A stretch of DNA of 64,000 bases from Saturnia japonica (taxonomy: Eukaryota > Arthropoda > Insecta > Lepidoptera > Saturniidae): positions 6,882,001-6,946,000 of the forward strand of contig CM065309.1 of assembly GCA_033032175.1 (NCBI GenBank). The letters are read 5' to 3'. Below are positions 25,215-36,800 of this stretch, piece by piece. The notes under the pieces are model-generated. The model worked only from the letters and a program-made list of their open reading frames with translations, was not told where the DNA came from and did not search any database. A program made the position numbers and the translations under genes. How positions within the stretch are numbered: the first letter of the stretch is position 1; each line of letters opens with the position of its first letter.

Positions 25215-25676
25215 ATATATCGCTTAGAATATATAAACACCCGCGAGCCGCGGTTGACAGCTTCATAAAATAAAACATTCATTATGTATATGCCGTACTG
25301 CGTAGATAAACAGTTTAAAAACACTTCAGCCAATCTTAAAAAGAATAATGGACTATCATTTAATAGGTAATTATTATAAATACAATACATTTCTTATTAA
25401 GTATGTCAATATATCAACAAACCTGTCAACACGTTGACAACGCTGTCATCAACAAACCGGTTGGTATGGCAGCCGGGATGCGCATTTGATGTTCCCATAT
25501 TTTGTTGTATATTCTACCCTTAAAGTTTTATTTTCACTACAAAAAGTATCCTATGTCCTTTCCCAAGATACAATCTATCTCTATGCCAAAATTCATCAAA
25601 ATTGGTTCTGCGGTCTAGGCGTGAAAACGTAACAGACAGACAGAATTACTTTCGCATTTATAATATTAGTGTGGAA
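25215..25676 (+). repeat. Dispersed repeat, copy 1
   Basis: About 460 bp that match 51283-51733 in the same orientation, from ATCGCTTAGAATATATAAAC and the CGCGAGCCGCGG block to TTTCGCATTTATAATATTAGT. Non-coding. The 3' portion (AACAGACAGACAGA.TTACTTTCGC) is one of the commonest lepidopteran repeat tails. Confidence 0.75.
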
Positions 25677-25689
25677 GTATAGATGATGA

Positions 25690-26195
25690 GTCTCCAATTA
25701 GTATGCCACTAAGCGAGCGCCCCTATCCCCACTCCATCCCCTCCACTCCACGAACTTTTGGACAAGAATAAATAACGAATACATAAATAAAGAGAATAAT
25801 ACAAAAACTAAAGATAAATTTAATATGATATACACTGAAAATGATTGTTTAGAGCGTTAATCATAAAAATTGTGTAATTAATAATTAATAGCTTAGCTTC
25901 TGCATTTTGGATTTAGAATTTAAATAAAAAATAAATATCGTTAAAAAAAAAGAAAGTCCATAAATCTGGCATGATAGCAAAATCACGAGATTTTTTCGCA
26001 ATATTTATTACTAAAAGTACAGGGTTTTTAATTAAGCAATTCCTATCTTTAAATTTAAATAAAACAATGTGTGTGTGAGTTATTATCGATTTTTTAAAAT
26101 TATGTTTAGAATTCAACATCGTACATATGTCCGTCGCAGCTTCGCTAGGTGGCGCCCATCCAAAATGTCTAATTTTACTTATCCTTTCTAACCTT
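25690..26195. other. No feature recognised
   Basis: AT-rich. Open frames here lack any family resemblance. Confidence 0.35.
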
Positions 26196-26199
26196 TTAC

Positions 26200-26274
26200 C
26201 CTTAATGATTAAAAACTGTGCTAACATTGTTCTTTTTGCAGACGATACTTCACATATATTGCAAGTGAAAGGAT
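26200..26274 (+). mobile_element. LINE reverse transcriptase fragment, left of Copia
   Basis: Reads NIVLFADDTSHILQVK, the catalytic loop of a LINE reverse transcriptase. The reading resumes at about 28895 (RRANNTSVKISE.F, NNLLLNAHKTKC) on the other side of the Copia element, so one LINE copy was split by the Copia insertion. Confidence 0.6.
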
Positions 26275-26471
26275 TTTTATATTGTGATAGCTACAATGTT
26301 TATTAAATCTGTCACTTGAGTACATTCTGTGAAAGAAAAAAAAATAATCTGTGTAACCTCTCTGTGTGTAATAAACATTAATACAAGACAATGTTGATTA
26401 AACCTTAAAAATGTTTGTTTCTTTGGGATTAATACTTCCACTAAAATAAAAAGCCAACCGATATTAAAAGT

Positions 26472-26483
26472 TTATGGGCCCAG
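26472..26483 (+). other. Copia primer binding site (internal initiator tRNA-Met)
   Basis: TTATGGGCCCAG immediately follows the left LTR. It is complementary to the anticodon-stem region of insect initiator tRNA-Met, the unusual internal priming site used by Copia elements (known family property). Confidence 0.75.
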
Positions 26484-26805
26484 ATCTCCCAGAAGAGAGA
26501 AACAAGCATAAAACCATTTAAAAGGCACAGAGATAAAAAACAATAAAAAGAAATTCAAGAATATTACCACGTGTTAAAGTAAATCACGGATTAAGCAAAT
26601 ATAGCCATGAAAGAACACCAAGAATACGCCGAAATACACAAATTAGATTGTGAAGAGACATTCGCAATATGGAAATTCTAGATTAATAAATTTTTATATA
26701 GTCAAAGTTTGTACGAAATAATATACGATGACGAAAAAGCCAAACAACAAAAGGATGCACAAGTTCAGAAGATTATAATGTGTACTATAAACAAAATAGT
26801 ATATT

Positions 26806-26920
26806 ACGCACTGAGGGAAAAAAGTAGGACATTCACGCCCGCGCGTATGGCTGTCAACCGAGCCGAAGGCGAGGGTGACAATCGCGGGTGGGGATGTCCT
26901 ACTTTTCTCCCTAGGTGCGT
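26806..26920. repeat. 115-bp palindromic element
   Basis: ACGCACTGAGGG..AAGTAGGACAT at the left is inverted at the right (ATGTCCTACTTTTCTCCCTAGGTGCGT-type end), giving 27-bp arms with few mismatches and a GC-rich centre. It is placed between the Copia LTR and its gag remnant. Confidence 0.7.
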
Positions 26921-26926
26921 TTACAA

Positions 26927-27112
26927 TTTTTTTCTCCTCCGGGATGAAAAGTTTATATATTTTATATATAAACACGCTGTTGCTAGGTTACGGGGAGATA
27001 AAGTAAAGTACGCGCATGCGCAAATTTACCATCTCACCGGGAGAGAATCGGGTACTTTTCTCCCGCGTGACAGGGACTAAAAGTGAACTTTTCATCCCGG
27101 AGGAGAAAAAAA
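26927..27112. repeat. 186-bp palindromic element
   Basis: TTTTTTTCTCCTCCGGGATG..AAAGTT is inverted at 27086-27112. It lies directly next to the 115-bp palindrome. It is probably a miniature inverted-repeat element inserted in the Copia leader. Confidence 0.7.
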
Positions 27113-27127
27113 TATATTTCCATGTAA

Positions 27128-27770
27128 ATGAGTTGTGAAAATGCTACACAAATGTTTAAAAAGTTATGTGAAATATTTGAAAAAACAAGTGAACAACAAA
27201 AATGTGATCTAATGCAAGAACTATTTCAGTATTCATACAATAATATCAACACATCACATAAGTACAATAGAAAATTTGGCTTACCGACTAAAGTGCATTG
27301 ATTAAATAGTTAATGATAATGTGTTGATATCAAAAATACTATCAACCATACCTGATAGATATAACACATTTAAAACTGCGTGGGATTCAACACCATTATG
27401 TGAAAAAACACTAAATAACCTGACTGCACGACTAATAACTGAACTAAAAGAGATTAAACAAAACATATGAAAAAAAAGAAGCTTATATATGCAAACATTT
27501 TGATACATACAGCAATAGAAATAATATAATAACAAAAATACAAAACAAAGTACTGTAAAATATGTAAAAAATCTAACCATGAAGAGAGAAATTGTTACTT
27601 TTAAAACCAGTGCCAAATATGTAAAAAGAATAACCATAATGAGAAAAAGTGCTACTTTAAAAAAACATGAGACAAAGAAGTCAGCTATGTTAACAACAGA
27701 AAAGGTAACAAAAACTGACATAAATACTTAATTTTTATTTGACTCTGGTTGCACAACTCATATGATAAAA
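27128..27770 (+). pseudogene. Copia gag and protease remnant
   Basis: Starts at an ATG with MSCENATQMFKKLCEIFEKT, a Copia gag N-terminus, then degenerates through stops. Two zinc-knuckle-like clusters (CKICKKSNHEERNCYF and CQICKKNNHNEKKCYF) and the protease motif FDSGCTTHMIKD follow. Confidence 0.7.
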
Positions 27771-27987
27771 GATCTAAATATATTAAAAGAAGTAAAAATG
27801 AGCGAACAGAGAAAAATTATACAAAGAAAAGATGTGGTATTCTTAAATAAAAAACCAAATTAAATAAGAAATACTTAAGATAAAAATAATAATTAAAAAC
27901 TCAGAAAAAAATATATCCACACAGGACGAGAATTAATAAAATGACTGTTACACAGAAAATGAAGAAAACAGTGAAATAAATGAAAAC

Positions 27988-28461
27988 ATGGAAGAATTAA
28001 ATAAAAGTATAGAGGGAATAACTCTCACAGAAGAAATTACTAAAAATACAGAAGAAACCAGAACAAGACCTGGAAGAAGAATAAGGAAGCCTGAGTACCT
28101 AAAAGATTATGTTACAAATATTGCTTATTGTTTAATAACTCAAGACGATGTACCTGGATTATATGAAGATGCAATTAAAAATGAAGAATGGAAGCAAGCA
28201 ATAAATAACGAACTAAAAGCATTACAGGATTTAGAAACCTGGAAAGAAGTAATCCCACCTATGAACAAGAGAGCTATTATTATATGCACGACTGAAAGCT
28301 ATAAGCATATTGATATAAAATATAATTTCATTAAAGATATGATTGATAAAAATATCATAAATGTTCAACATATACATTCTGAAAATAACTATGCTGATGT
28401 CTTTACTAAAAGCCTATGTCTACAAAAGTTTCATAATATTATAAATAATTTCATGTCATAA
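27988..28461 (+). pseudogene. Copia pol remnant: reverse transcriptase start fused to RNase H end
   Basis: A 157-codon open frame. The first part resembles the region just before Copia reverse transcriptase (GRRIRKPEYLKDYV, then WKQAINNELKALQDLETWKEV-like). After KEVIPPMNKR it jumps to the very end of RNase H (HIDIKYNFIKDMI, NYADVFTKSLC). The reverse transcriptase core is deleted, and the frame has been kept by chance or by an in-frame deletion. Confidence 0.75.
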
Positions 28462-28894
28462 TTAAAAACATATTGTTTTGTATAACTGAAACTAATATAA
28501 TATAACTTAATTTTGTTTGTAAAATATAAAGTTTTAAACAAGTAAATAATAATAATACCTAGGAATAATATGTACACTGTAAAATATAATTGAAATGTTT
28601 AAGGGTCAATGCTGTAAATGATAGCATTCTTTTAAATATTGCAATTTTAATCTTGTTGTATAAAATCAAACTTGAGGAGGAGTGTTATATTATGATAAAA
28701 GACGAATGCTACCAAGTTTTATTATATATGTCACTTGAGTACATTATGTCAAAAAAATAAATAAATCTGTGCAACCTTTTTGTGAGTAATAAATTTTAAT
28801 ATATGACAATATTGATTAAACCTAAAAAATGTTTGTTTCTTTGGGGTTAATACTTCCACTAAAATAAAAGCCAACCGATAATAAAAAGAAAAGA

Positions 28895-29862
28895 TTCAGA
28901 GGTTAGGCGTGCAAATAATACTTCAGTTAAAATATCAGAATAGTTTGCTTGAAATAATCTATTGTTAAATGCACACAAAACAAAATGTATGATTTGCTTT
29001 ACCCAATGTCCAACGTGTTGAGAGTAATATTAAGATAAAAGAAAACTTATTAAGTTTGGTTGATAAAACTGTATTCTTAGACATCACATTAGACGCAAAA
29101 TTACAATGGGGTCCCCACATTAAAACCTTTGCAGGAAAATTAAGCTCCGCTGCATACGCAGTGCATAAGATTGGCCAGTTAACTGATACTGTTACTGCTA
29201 GGCTGGTCTACTTCGGTTACTTCCACAGTTCAATGTCTTACGGTATTTTACTAAGGGGTTCAGCAGCTGAGGTAGATAACATATTTGAATTATAAAAACG
29301 GGTAATTCAAGCAATTTATGATATGGAAACACGCGAATCATTGAGGAAAAAGTTCCAAAATTTTTTATCTCAACTTTGCCTTCCCAATACACCTTGGAAA
29401 ATAAAAATTATTTTCCGGAAAATGTAGATAATTTTGAACTTTTAACTAACAGGTACAATTTCAATACTAGAAATAAATACAAAATAGTCATTCCATCTTT
29501 TAGATTTAGTAAAACAAATAAAAGTTTTTTAGTAATTGTGTTAGGTTCTATAATAAACTTCCAAAACACATTACCGATTTGCCGGATAATAAGTTTAAGA
29601 ATCATGTTAAGCAAGTTTTATTGTCGAAAGGGTAGCTGATTACGTGAATGATGGTGATGTCTGGATGTGATACAATTAAATTCAATTAAATTTTGACTTA
29701 AAAAAATTAAAAAAAGATGTTAATAAACAAGATCGAGTTTCTTGCCGGTTCTTCACGACGACTGTGATGTTTTCTAAACAGGTGATAGTGTATTGACATT
29801 CATAAGTGCCTTCTTATGGCCTAAATTGAATAAAAAATATTTTGATTTTGATCAAATTCAGG
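28895..29862 (+). mobile_element. LINE 3' portion (Jockey/Daphne-like), right of Copia
   Basis: Continues the LINE interrupted at 26274: NNLLLNAHKTKC, then FLDITLDAKLQWGPHIKTFA, SSAAYAVHKIGQLTD, ARLVYFGYFHSSMSYGILL (open frame 29056-29295), followed by the C-terminal YNFNTRNKYK block and a tail ending near TTTTGATTTTGATC. Several stops. 5' and central parts are not recognisable nearby. Confidence 0.75.
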
Positions 29863-29879
29863 CCAAATGAAGTGTAATT

Positions 29880-30340
29880 ATTGATCTCTACCCCTTGCCG
29901 TTGACGGCGATAGCTTGGCCAACGTCGTTATCAAAGAAATAGGAACCGATGACACAGTCACCCCAAAATTCACACCAAACATTGACATTTTCGGGATGCA
30001 TTGGACGCTCTTGGATCTCATGTGGTTTGCTATCGTCCCAAATTCGCTGAAGATGATTTTTTGATGAAAATTAGGGTCAGTTTCCAACTGCTCTAAGGTC
30101 CATTCGGTGAATTGTCTAAGTTCGTTAAACTTCAGCCCCTGAGTCAGTTTAATTTTGTACAGATGCAGGCCCAAAACACGACGTAAAATTCATCAAGTAG
30201 TGCTCCGCGAAAAGCTCAGTTCTTGTGAGCGACGCAAAATCGACTGCCTTCGTCGTAATACGAGTGTTTGTTCATTGTTTACTGAACCAGTGGAGTCAAA
30301 TTTATCCACCGCATTGCGAATATTCTCTCGATAGGACAAT
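29880..30340 (-). pseudogene. Tc1/mariner-superfamily transposase fragment
   Basis: Minus-strand reading runs from the DNA-binding half (KFDSTGSV, RRRSQEL-like, near 30300-30200) into LHLYKIKLTQGLKFNELRQF and FHQKIIFSEFG, the first catalytic block (here Glu-Phe replaces the usual Asp-Glu). It resembles the same broad group as the rosa transposase at 2081. The C-terminal half is missing. Confidence 0.65.
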
Positions 30341-30344
30341 TATA

Positions 30345-31330
30345 ACACCGTAAAATGGGCGAAGCGCGCGGTACGTTGCCCAAACAGCTATTACTGTTAC
30401 TATTGCTCTGGTTCTGCCGTTCAGGAGACAGAGTTGTATTGAACTGTCTCTTTTTATTGCAGGGGCCTGGCATTTTCAGGACCAGCCACCACGATGCCGT
30501 GGCAATGCAGTACATGCTCGCGCAATCCCATGTCGCCCCATTAAAAGTGACGGCTGACACGCCGTGGAGGTGAGGTACCCCACGCGGTGTTACCTGACCC
30601 GCATCTTAATCCTCAACCCCTCAGATAAAAAATATCTTGTGACCAACCCTAGTAAGGTCAAAATAAAATAAAACCCGATACATGACAATGATTCACATAG
30701 TTATGTGGATATAAGTAAGCAAATAAAAATTTGTATGAATTTGAAATATCTAGAGACACGGCAATGTGTCGATTTCTAAGTTTTTATCCGCTTACCAAAT
30801 ACCACTGAATTGCGTTGTGTAGCTTTTTTAAAACTAATGATATTCCAACAAAATCATTAATGTGAAAAGAAGAGCTAAGAGCTAAGTTAGGGCTGAAAAG
30901 AAATCAACCAAAACTTGCGCTTTTTATAAACGCTATAAAAGGGGGTGGTTATATCTAATTATAAATGTTTTGCAATTACACCCTACAGTACAAGTTTTAA
31001 TAGATTTGTAAATAAAAGGCTGTTTGCGTTGGGTGCGGTCAAATCAGCCAGTATTCCGACTGCCTACACTCTACTTCGGTTAGTCGCCCCTGTTGCCCGT
31101 ACCAGATTACACCGTTGACTCTCTAGTTAAAAAACTGTCGCCAAAGATTTATAGGTAGGTGTTTTCCAGCAACACTTCACCTGCGAGCTAGTTCCCCCAG
31201 TAGGATTAGCATTTTGACATTTTGGGCCACATTGTCACTTAACATAGAGTGAGATTGTTGTCATAACGCTAAACCTAAAGAATTTTAAAAAACATACCTA
31301 GGTACTTGTTGCAGCCGCGTAATTTAAAAC
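30345..31330. other. No gene recognised
   Basis: Includes a GC-richer block at 30345-30600 that may be an unclassified repeat, and plain AT-rich sequence beyond. Open frames on both strands of the GC-rich block have no recognisable domain. Confidence 0.35.
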
Positions 31331-31589
31331 CATTACCAATCAAAGTCGGTTTTTTTTTATCAAATTTTTTTTTTCGTCGCTAAAATTATGATATCCTGTG
31401 GGGGTGGTTTTGTTTCGATTTGTCGTTGTCAGCACCGGCTTTCGCGACACTCTCGTGTAACACCGTCGCATCCGCACGGTGCAAAACTCGTGCGCCTCGG
31501 ACATTTCCTCATTAACCTCGTGTTCCAGAACTGTGATCTATCAAGCCAGTGTGTGTGTATACAGTGGTTGCGTGAAGATTCAGGACCTT

Positions 31590-31790
31590 TGAATATAAAT
31601 AGCTGAAACGTCGGCGCCATTCAGCAATTATAATAGAACGCAGTAACGGTGAGTCGACATGACATGGTGAATATACTTCCTTCGCTGGATATTTTCATCG
31701 TAATTTCGTTATTCGTTTCATCTCGCAGGTTGATTCTATATTCGCGTGGGATCAACCAGTACCTATTTAATAAAAATTGAAACACGCTGT
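31590..31790 (+). promoter_or_regulatory. Candidate promoter with a short spliced leader
   Basis: GAATATAAATAG (31591-31602) is followed 29-30 bp later by an initiator-like ATTCAGC (A at 31623). A consensus donor GTGAGT begins at 31649 and an acceptor CTCGCAG ends at 31738, giving a 90-nt intron. AATAAA occurs at about 31769-31774. No meaningful open frame is linked to it. It could be the first exon of a host gene reading rightward, or part of a retroelement LTR. All of this is inference from motifs. Confidence 0.35.
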
Positions 31791-32379
31791 TTGTATTTGT
31801 ATCTTTATGTCCACCTTAAGATACAATGTACCCAAAGTCTGCCATTAAAAGAGTGAACGGGCGACCTTAGAATTTGTTGACAGAAGTGAACTCCCTATAG
31901 CCTGTTTTACTAAGAATTTAATGCTCTAATTGCAGCTCTCATTATTTTATTGATTAATCAATAAAAAGTTTTAAATCATGGACTAAGTAAGGTTCTGTTA
32001 GCTTCTTACAAAACTTATTAAATATAAAACGACTTCCGTTATCGATCGGTGTGTTCAGTTTGAATTATATTGTCGCGTAAGTTGTTTTGCTAAACAGAAA
32101 TTGTAATATAAAAAAATAGTAGACTCATATTAGAGAACAGTATCGGCACATTCTCCAAAATTGTGGCGATTTTTGTAGTTGTAGAAGACATTTTTTTTGC
32201 AATTTTATTTTTAATCATATTTACGGAATGGTGGACTGCCCTACTTTTCGGAATGTAGAAGTCACTGCTGATGGGGAGCAGAAAGATATTTCCTATTTGG
32301 TAATGTTAACAGTCATGGTTATGTGAAAGGTTATATGGTAATGAGATGGTCGATATAGTAATGTGATGATATAGTCGGG

Positions 32380-33399
32380 TCTAAGTTCTTTAAGATCTTA
32401 CGTACAAACAGGACCAAAAAACTATATGACTCAACTCTTAAACTCACGGAGAAGAGACGTGAATTGATTCTGCAATCTTCAGGTAATGTGTGTACGTATA
32501 AGATGCTCAAGAGATGCATCTACAAGTCATTGAAAGGTGACGCATGCCAATTAAATAGCGATCCTATCAAACGTATCCCATCTAATCCTAGAACGTAATA
32601 AATAAATGTAATAGAAAGAAACAAAGTGTTAGCAAGAAATCTGTTTATTGGACAAAGCCAGCTAACAAAGCGGAAGACCGACGATAGCATGATGTTATCA
32701 TCCAAATATGAAATTTTGACAGAGATCTATGAACGTCAACGCAGAATTCCGTTACGAATCTAGCTAAAGATCCAAGACCTAGATTAACACTTGTAGGACC
32801 CAGCACTATACCGAAGATATACCACAGCTTGTGCGAGATCAAAGAGGTTAAAAACATCGAAGCTGCCGGTGGTGACAGAATCACTGCCGAACTTCTGAAG
32901 GTAAATCAATACTTAGGGCCCTTCGGACCCTGATTAATTTACGAAGGAAAAATGCTGCAAGCATAGATCACAAGTGTGAAGGTGATTTTCTTAAAAAAGG
33001 TGATAATGCCCTGCTGAAAGATTATAGGCCATTTCTGAGCCATCTTTACAAGCAGGTGTCAATAGTTATAAAGAACGGTCTCGTTTATAGGCTTGATGAT
33101 TTGTAACCTCCCGATCAAGCTGCTTTCCGAGAAGACTTCAGTAACGTAGACCACCTTCATAAGCTACGGCAAGTTATACAGAAGACCGAAGAGTTCCTCT
33201 TTGCTTAGCATTAGTGGACTATAAAAAAAGCTTCGATTCAGTCGAAATTTTGTATGATTGTGGACCATTAAAGTCCTATTATTTTGCAGTGAGGAGTCAC
33301 ACAAGGAGGCGATATTTCTCACAAAGTGTTCATCGCATGACTGGAATAAGTTTTCAAGGTTCTGGAAAGGGAAGGGTTATGCATCAATGTAAACGGCGA
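32380..33399 (+). mobile_element. RTE-type LINE relic, target of the BEL insertion
   Basis: Readable in three frames: a pre-RT stretch (LTEKRRELILQSS near 32440), the GDRITAELLK block near 32870, KKGDNALLKDYRPFLSHLYK near 33000, HKLRQVIQKTEEF and VDYKKSFDSVE (33210-33245), and INVNGE ending at the BEL insertion point. The few bases after the right LTR (from 40098) fit the continuation. Dead through stops and frameshifts. Confidence 0.75.
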
Positions 33400-33677
33400 T
33401 GTAAAAACTTTAGTATCCCGGAGTGGTGGGGGACGAACTCGATCGTTTCAATAATGACAACACAAACCGAATTCTAGTGGTATATTACTCTTACATTACT
33501 ATTCACACTAATGTAATTTCAGTACAAATAACAATTTCGGGCTGCAACACGTACCCCGTCAAAAGATAATCTTGACAGCGCGATCTACGATAAATATAAC
33601 TAATTATTAAGTGCCATCTAGTTGTTCACCGTTGAACCAATGTGACGCGATACACGGTGCAGCCCCTGAATTATACA
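33400..33677 (-). repeat. BEL 3' LTR
   Basis: 278 bp, identical by eye to 39815-40092. This is the downstream LTR in the element's orientation. Confidence 0.95.
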
Positions 33678-33836
33678 TAACATCGCCCACCAAGGACAAC
33701 CGTGCTTGTCCTTTACAGTGTAATCGCCCACCTTGACGGTAGGTAAACCAATCAATAAAATACAAAATATACATACATAACCCAAAAATGAAATCTTATT
33801 ATTTTAGTTTTTCCTTATATACTATTCTAACATAAT

Positions 33837-36800
33837 TCAATTTGTAGGCTCTACTGGTAGAAGACACAACTTGGAGCTCGGTCTTTTAAGGAATCCGTTT
33901 TTGACTTTTAAAGTTACTACACGAACTATATTGTCCAAACCCGGATGCAGCTCTGTCACTCTGCCAATCAACCACCTGCAAGGAGGAAGACCATCCTCTC
34001 TCACAACCACAATATCGCCTAATTTAGGTTGAGGATTTTGTGTTGCCCATCTATAACGATGGTAAAATTTAGTCAAATACTCCTGTGACCAACGACGCCA
34101 AAAATCCTGCAACATCCTTTGGGTGTGTTGCCACCTCCTCAGCGATCCGACATTAGTTACATCATAAGCTCGATCTGGAGAGGTCAACAAGGGTTCGCCG
34201 ATAAGAAAATGCCCCGGGGTTAGAACTGTCATATCTTCAGTGTCAGTAGAAATTACGGATTGAGGTCGAGAGTTTAGACAAGCTTCCACCTGCGCTAAAA
34301 CCGTAGACATCTCCTCAAAGGTTAGTGTTGATTGGCCAATTACCCGCTTCAGATGGTATTTGACCGACTTGACACCTGCCTCCCATAACCCACCGAAGTT
34401 AGGAGACCGAGCGGGAATGAAATGCCAGTTACAACCATTGGTGGCTAAGGTCTCTGCCACTTCCATAAGCATCGAATTCTTTTCGGCTTGAAAAAGTCGT
34501 CTCAATTCGCTCGCCGCTCCAACAAAATTGGTTGCGTTATCGCTCCAAAGCTCTGAGCAAATGCCGCGTCTCGCTACGAATCTCCGGTAAGCCTGAAGAA
34601 ACCCTTCAGCCGTGTAGTCCGTCACCATTTCTAAATGAATCGCTCTTGTCACCATGCATATAAATAAACATATGTAGCCCTTGTGAGACTGATGCCCTCG
34701 GCCCTTAGATGTCCTGATCTGTATAGGACCAGCGTAATCTACCCCACTACTTTTAAAAGGTCGTGCTGGCGTAGTTCTTGCTGATGGTAACTGTCCCATT
34801 AGCTGGGTTTGTGTTGATGGAGCATTTTTTATACATGTTACACACTTTCGGTAATGTGACCTGGTAAGCTGTTTAGCTCCCAATATCCAGTACATGTTTT
34901 GTATGTAACATAACATAAGCTGTGGGCCACCATGAAGGGTTTGTTTATGGGCATCTGCGATTATCAAGTGCGTCAAGTGAGACACTTTAGAAAGCAGAAT
35001 TGGATGTTTCCTGTTTGCCTCCAAAACCGAGTGTTCCAACCTACCACCAACTCTTAATATTCCATCGTTATCGAAGAACGGATTCAAAGCACTAAGACTA
35101 CTACTCTTTGGTAAGTTATGCCCCTGTTTTATTAATTTTATCTCTGCTTCAAAGTAACAAGCTTGCTCTTGTCTTATGCACATGTTCAAAGTATCTGATA
35201 ATTCCTTGGTAGTTAGGTAATCCTTGCATCTTTCTGATGGTTTCACCTTAAGGTTTCTCACAAAACGCCGACAATACGCAATAACTCTAAGCATACGTGT
35301 AAGAGAAGAAAACCTTTCCAAGGTGGAGTCCTTTACCGAGATACAGTGCACCTTAACTTCCTCTAAATCGGTTGTAATATTCTTTGCCTTTTTATATTCT
35401 AAGGTTCTACGACCAAGAAATTCTGGACCGTCAAACCATAGACTTTCGTTCACTAACTTTGATGGCCACAACCCTCGAGAAGCACAATCTGCCGGATTAT
35501 GTTTGGACGAAACATGGGCCCAGTTATGCGAGTCAAGATTCGTAATGATTTCCGTCACTCTATTTGCCACAAATACTTTCCATCTACTCGGGTGACTATT
35601 AATCCATGCGAGTACTACTGTCGAGTCTGTCCATGCATGTATGTTGGTTTTGCTGATCTCCATTACTTTTGCAATTTCTAAAATTAATTTTGTCAGCAAT
35701 ACTGCACCACACAACTCCAGCCGTGGTATTGACACCTGCTTCACGGGAGCTACTTTAGTTTTACAAGAGACCAGCCGCACATGTACTTCTCCATTTGAAT
35801 CAACAACTCGAATATATACGACGGCGGCATATGCAACCTTGGACGCGTCGCAGAACCCGTGTAATTCTACTTTCGAGTCATTAACCTTGGTGTGAACCCA
35901 TCTCGGTATGTTTACTTCACCAAGATTTTTCAAATCCTGCCTATAGGTAAGCCATTCATTCAATATTTCATTAGGTACTTCCGCATCCCAATCAATTCCT
36001 GCTAACCATAGTTTTTGAATTATAATTTTAGCTAGTATGATACTTGGCCCTACCCATCCCATAGGATCGTAAAGACGTGATATGTCCGAAATAATTTTTC
36101 TTTTTGTTATAGGTGGCTGCAACGTAGGAATCTTCACTACGTAGCGAAAAGCATCATCGTTCCGGTTCCAGATGAGTCCAACAATTTTGATGATTTCATC
36201 CGTTTTTATTTTCATCTCGTCTCCTTTGCGTTCTACTTCTTCCACGGTTCTTTCCACGCCATACTGTTCTAATCTCACTATAAGTTCCTTACTATTGCTT
36301 GACCACTTAAGTAAGTCAAATTGTCCTTTTGCTAGTAATTCGTTCATTTCCCGGTACAGTTGTACTCCCTCTTCTATAGTCTGACATCCTGTTAATAAGT
36401 CATCCATGTAAAAATCTGTTTTTATCCTTTCAGCCGCTATGGGATAGTGCGCACCTTCATCTTCTACTAACCGCTGGAGTGCTTTTACAGCAAGGTAAGG
36501 AGCGGCCGCAGTCCCAAAGGTTACCCTCAATAATTTATAATGTTTTATTTCAGATTTCGCGTCATGTCTCCAAAGGATCCTCTGATAATCTACATCAGAT
36601 TTATTCACTTTCACTTGGCGATACATTTTTGCAATATCTGCTGTAATACAAATCGGAGCCGCTCTCCATCGCATCACAAGATGTCTTAGGTCCGACTGTA
36701 ACGTAGGTCCCACCAGAAGATTATCATTTAATGACATATTGTTCGAACCCTTACAGGAGGCGTCGAATACTACCCTCACTTTGGTTGTATCCTTGTCCTC

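Larger units (their letters stand above)
22611..25676. mobile_element. Composite repeat block bounded by inverted ACTAATATTATAAA
   Basis: The left edge (from 22611) reads ATACTAATATTATAAA and the right edge (to 25676) reads TTTATAATATTAGT, inverted to each other. Within it lie a foldback element, a mariner relic and a dispersed repeat. The shared edges may mean one old element that has been filled by later insertions, or simply two inverted copies of a common terminus. I cannot separate these. Confidence 0.4.
26275..28890 (+). mobile_element. Copia (Ty1) retrotransposon, internally deleted and decayed
   Basis: Two diverged LTRs (about 26275-26470 and 28683-28890) share TTATATT.TGATA, GTCACTTGAGTACATT and CTAAAATAAAA.GCCAACCGATA. 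A primer site for initiator tRNA-Met (26472-26483) and a polypurine tract (28674-28682) are in the right places. Remains of gag and pol are present, but the integrase and most of the reverse transcriptase are missing. The poor LTR match and many stops indicate an old copy. Confidence 0.82.
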
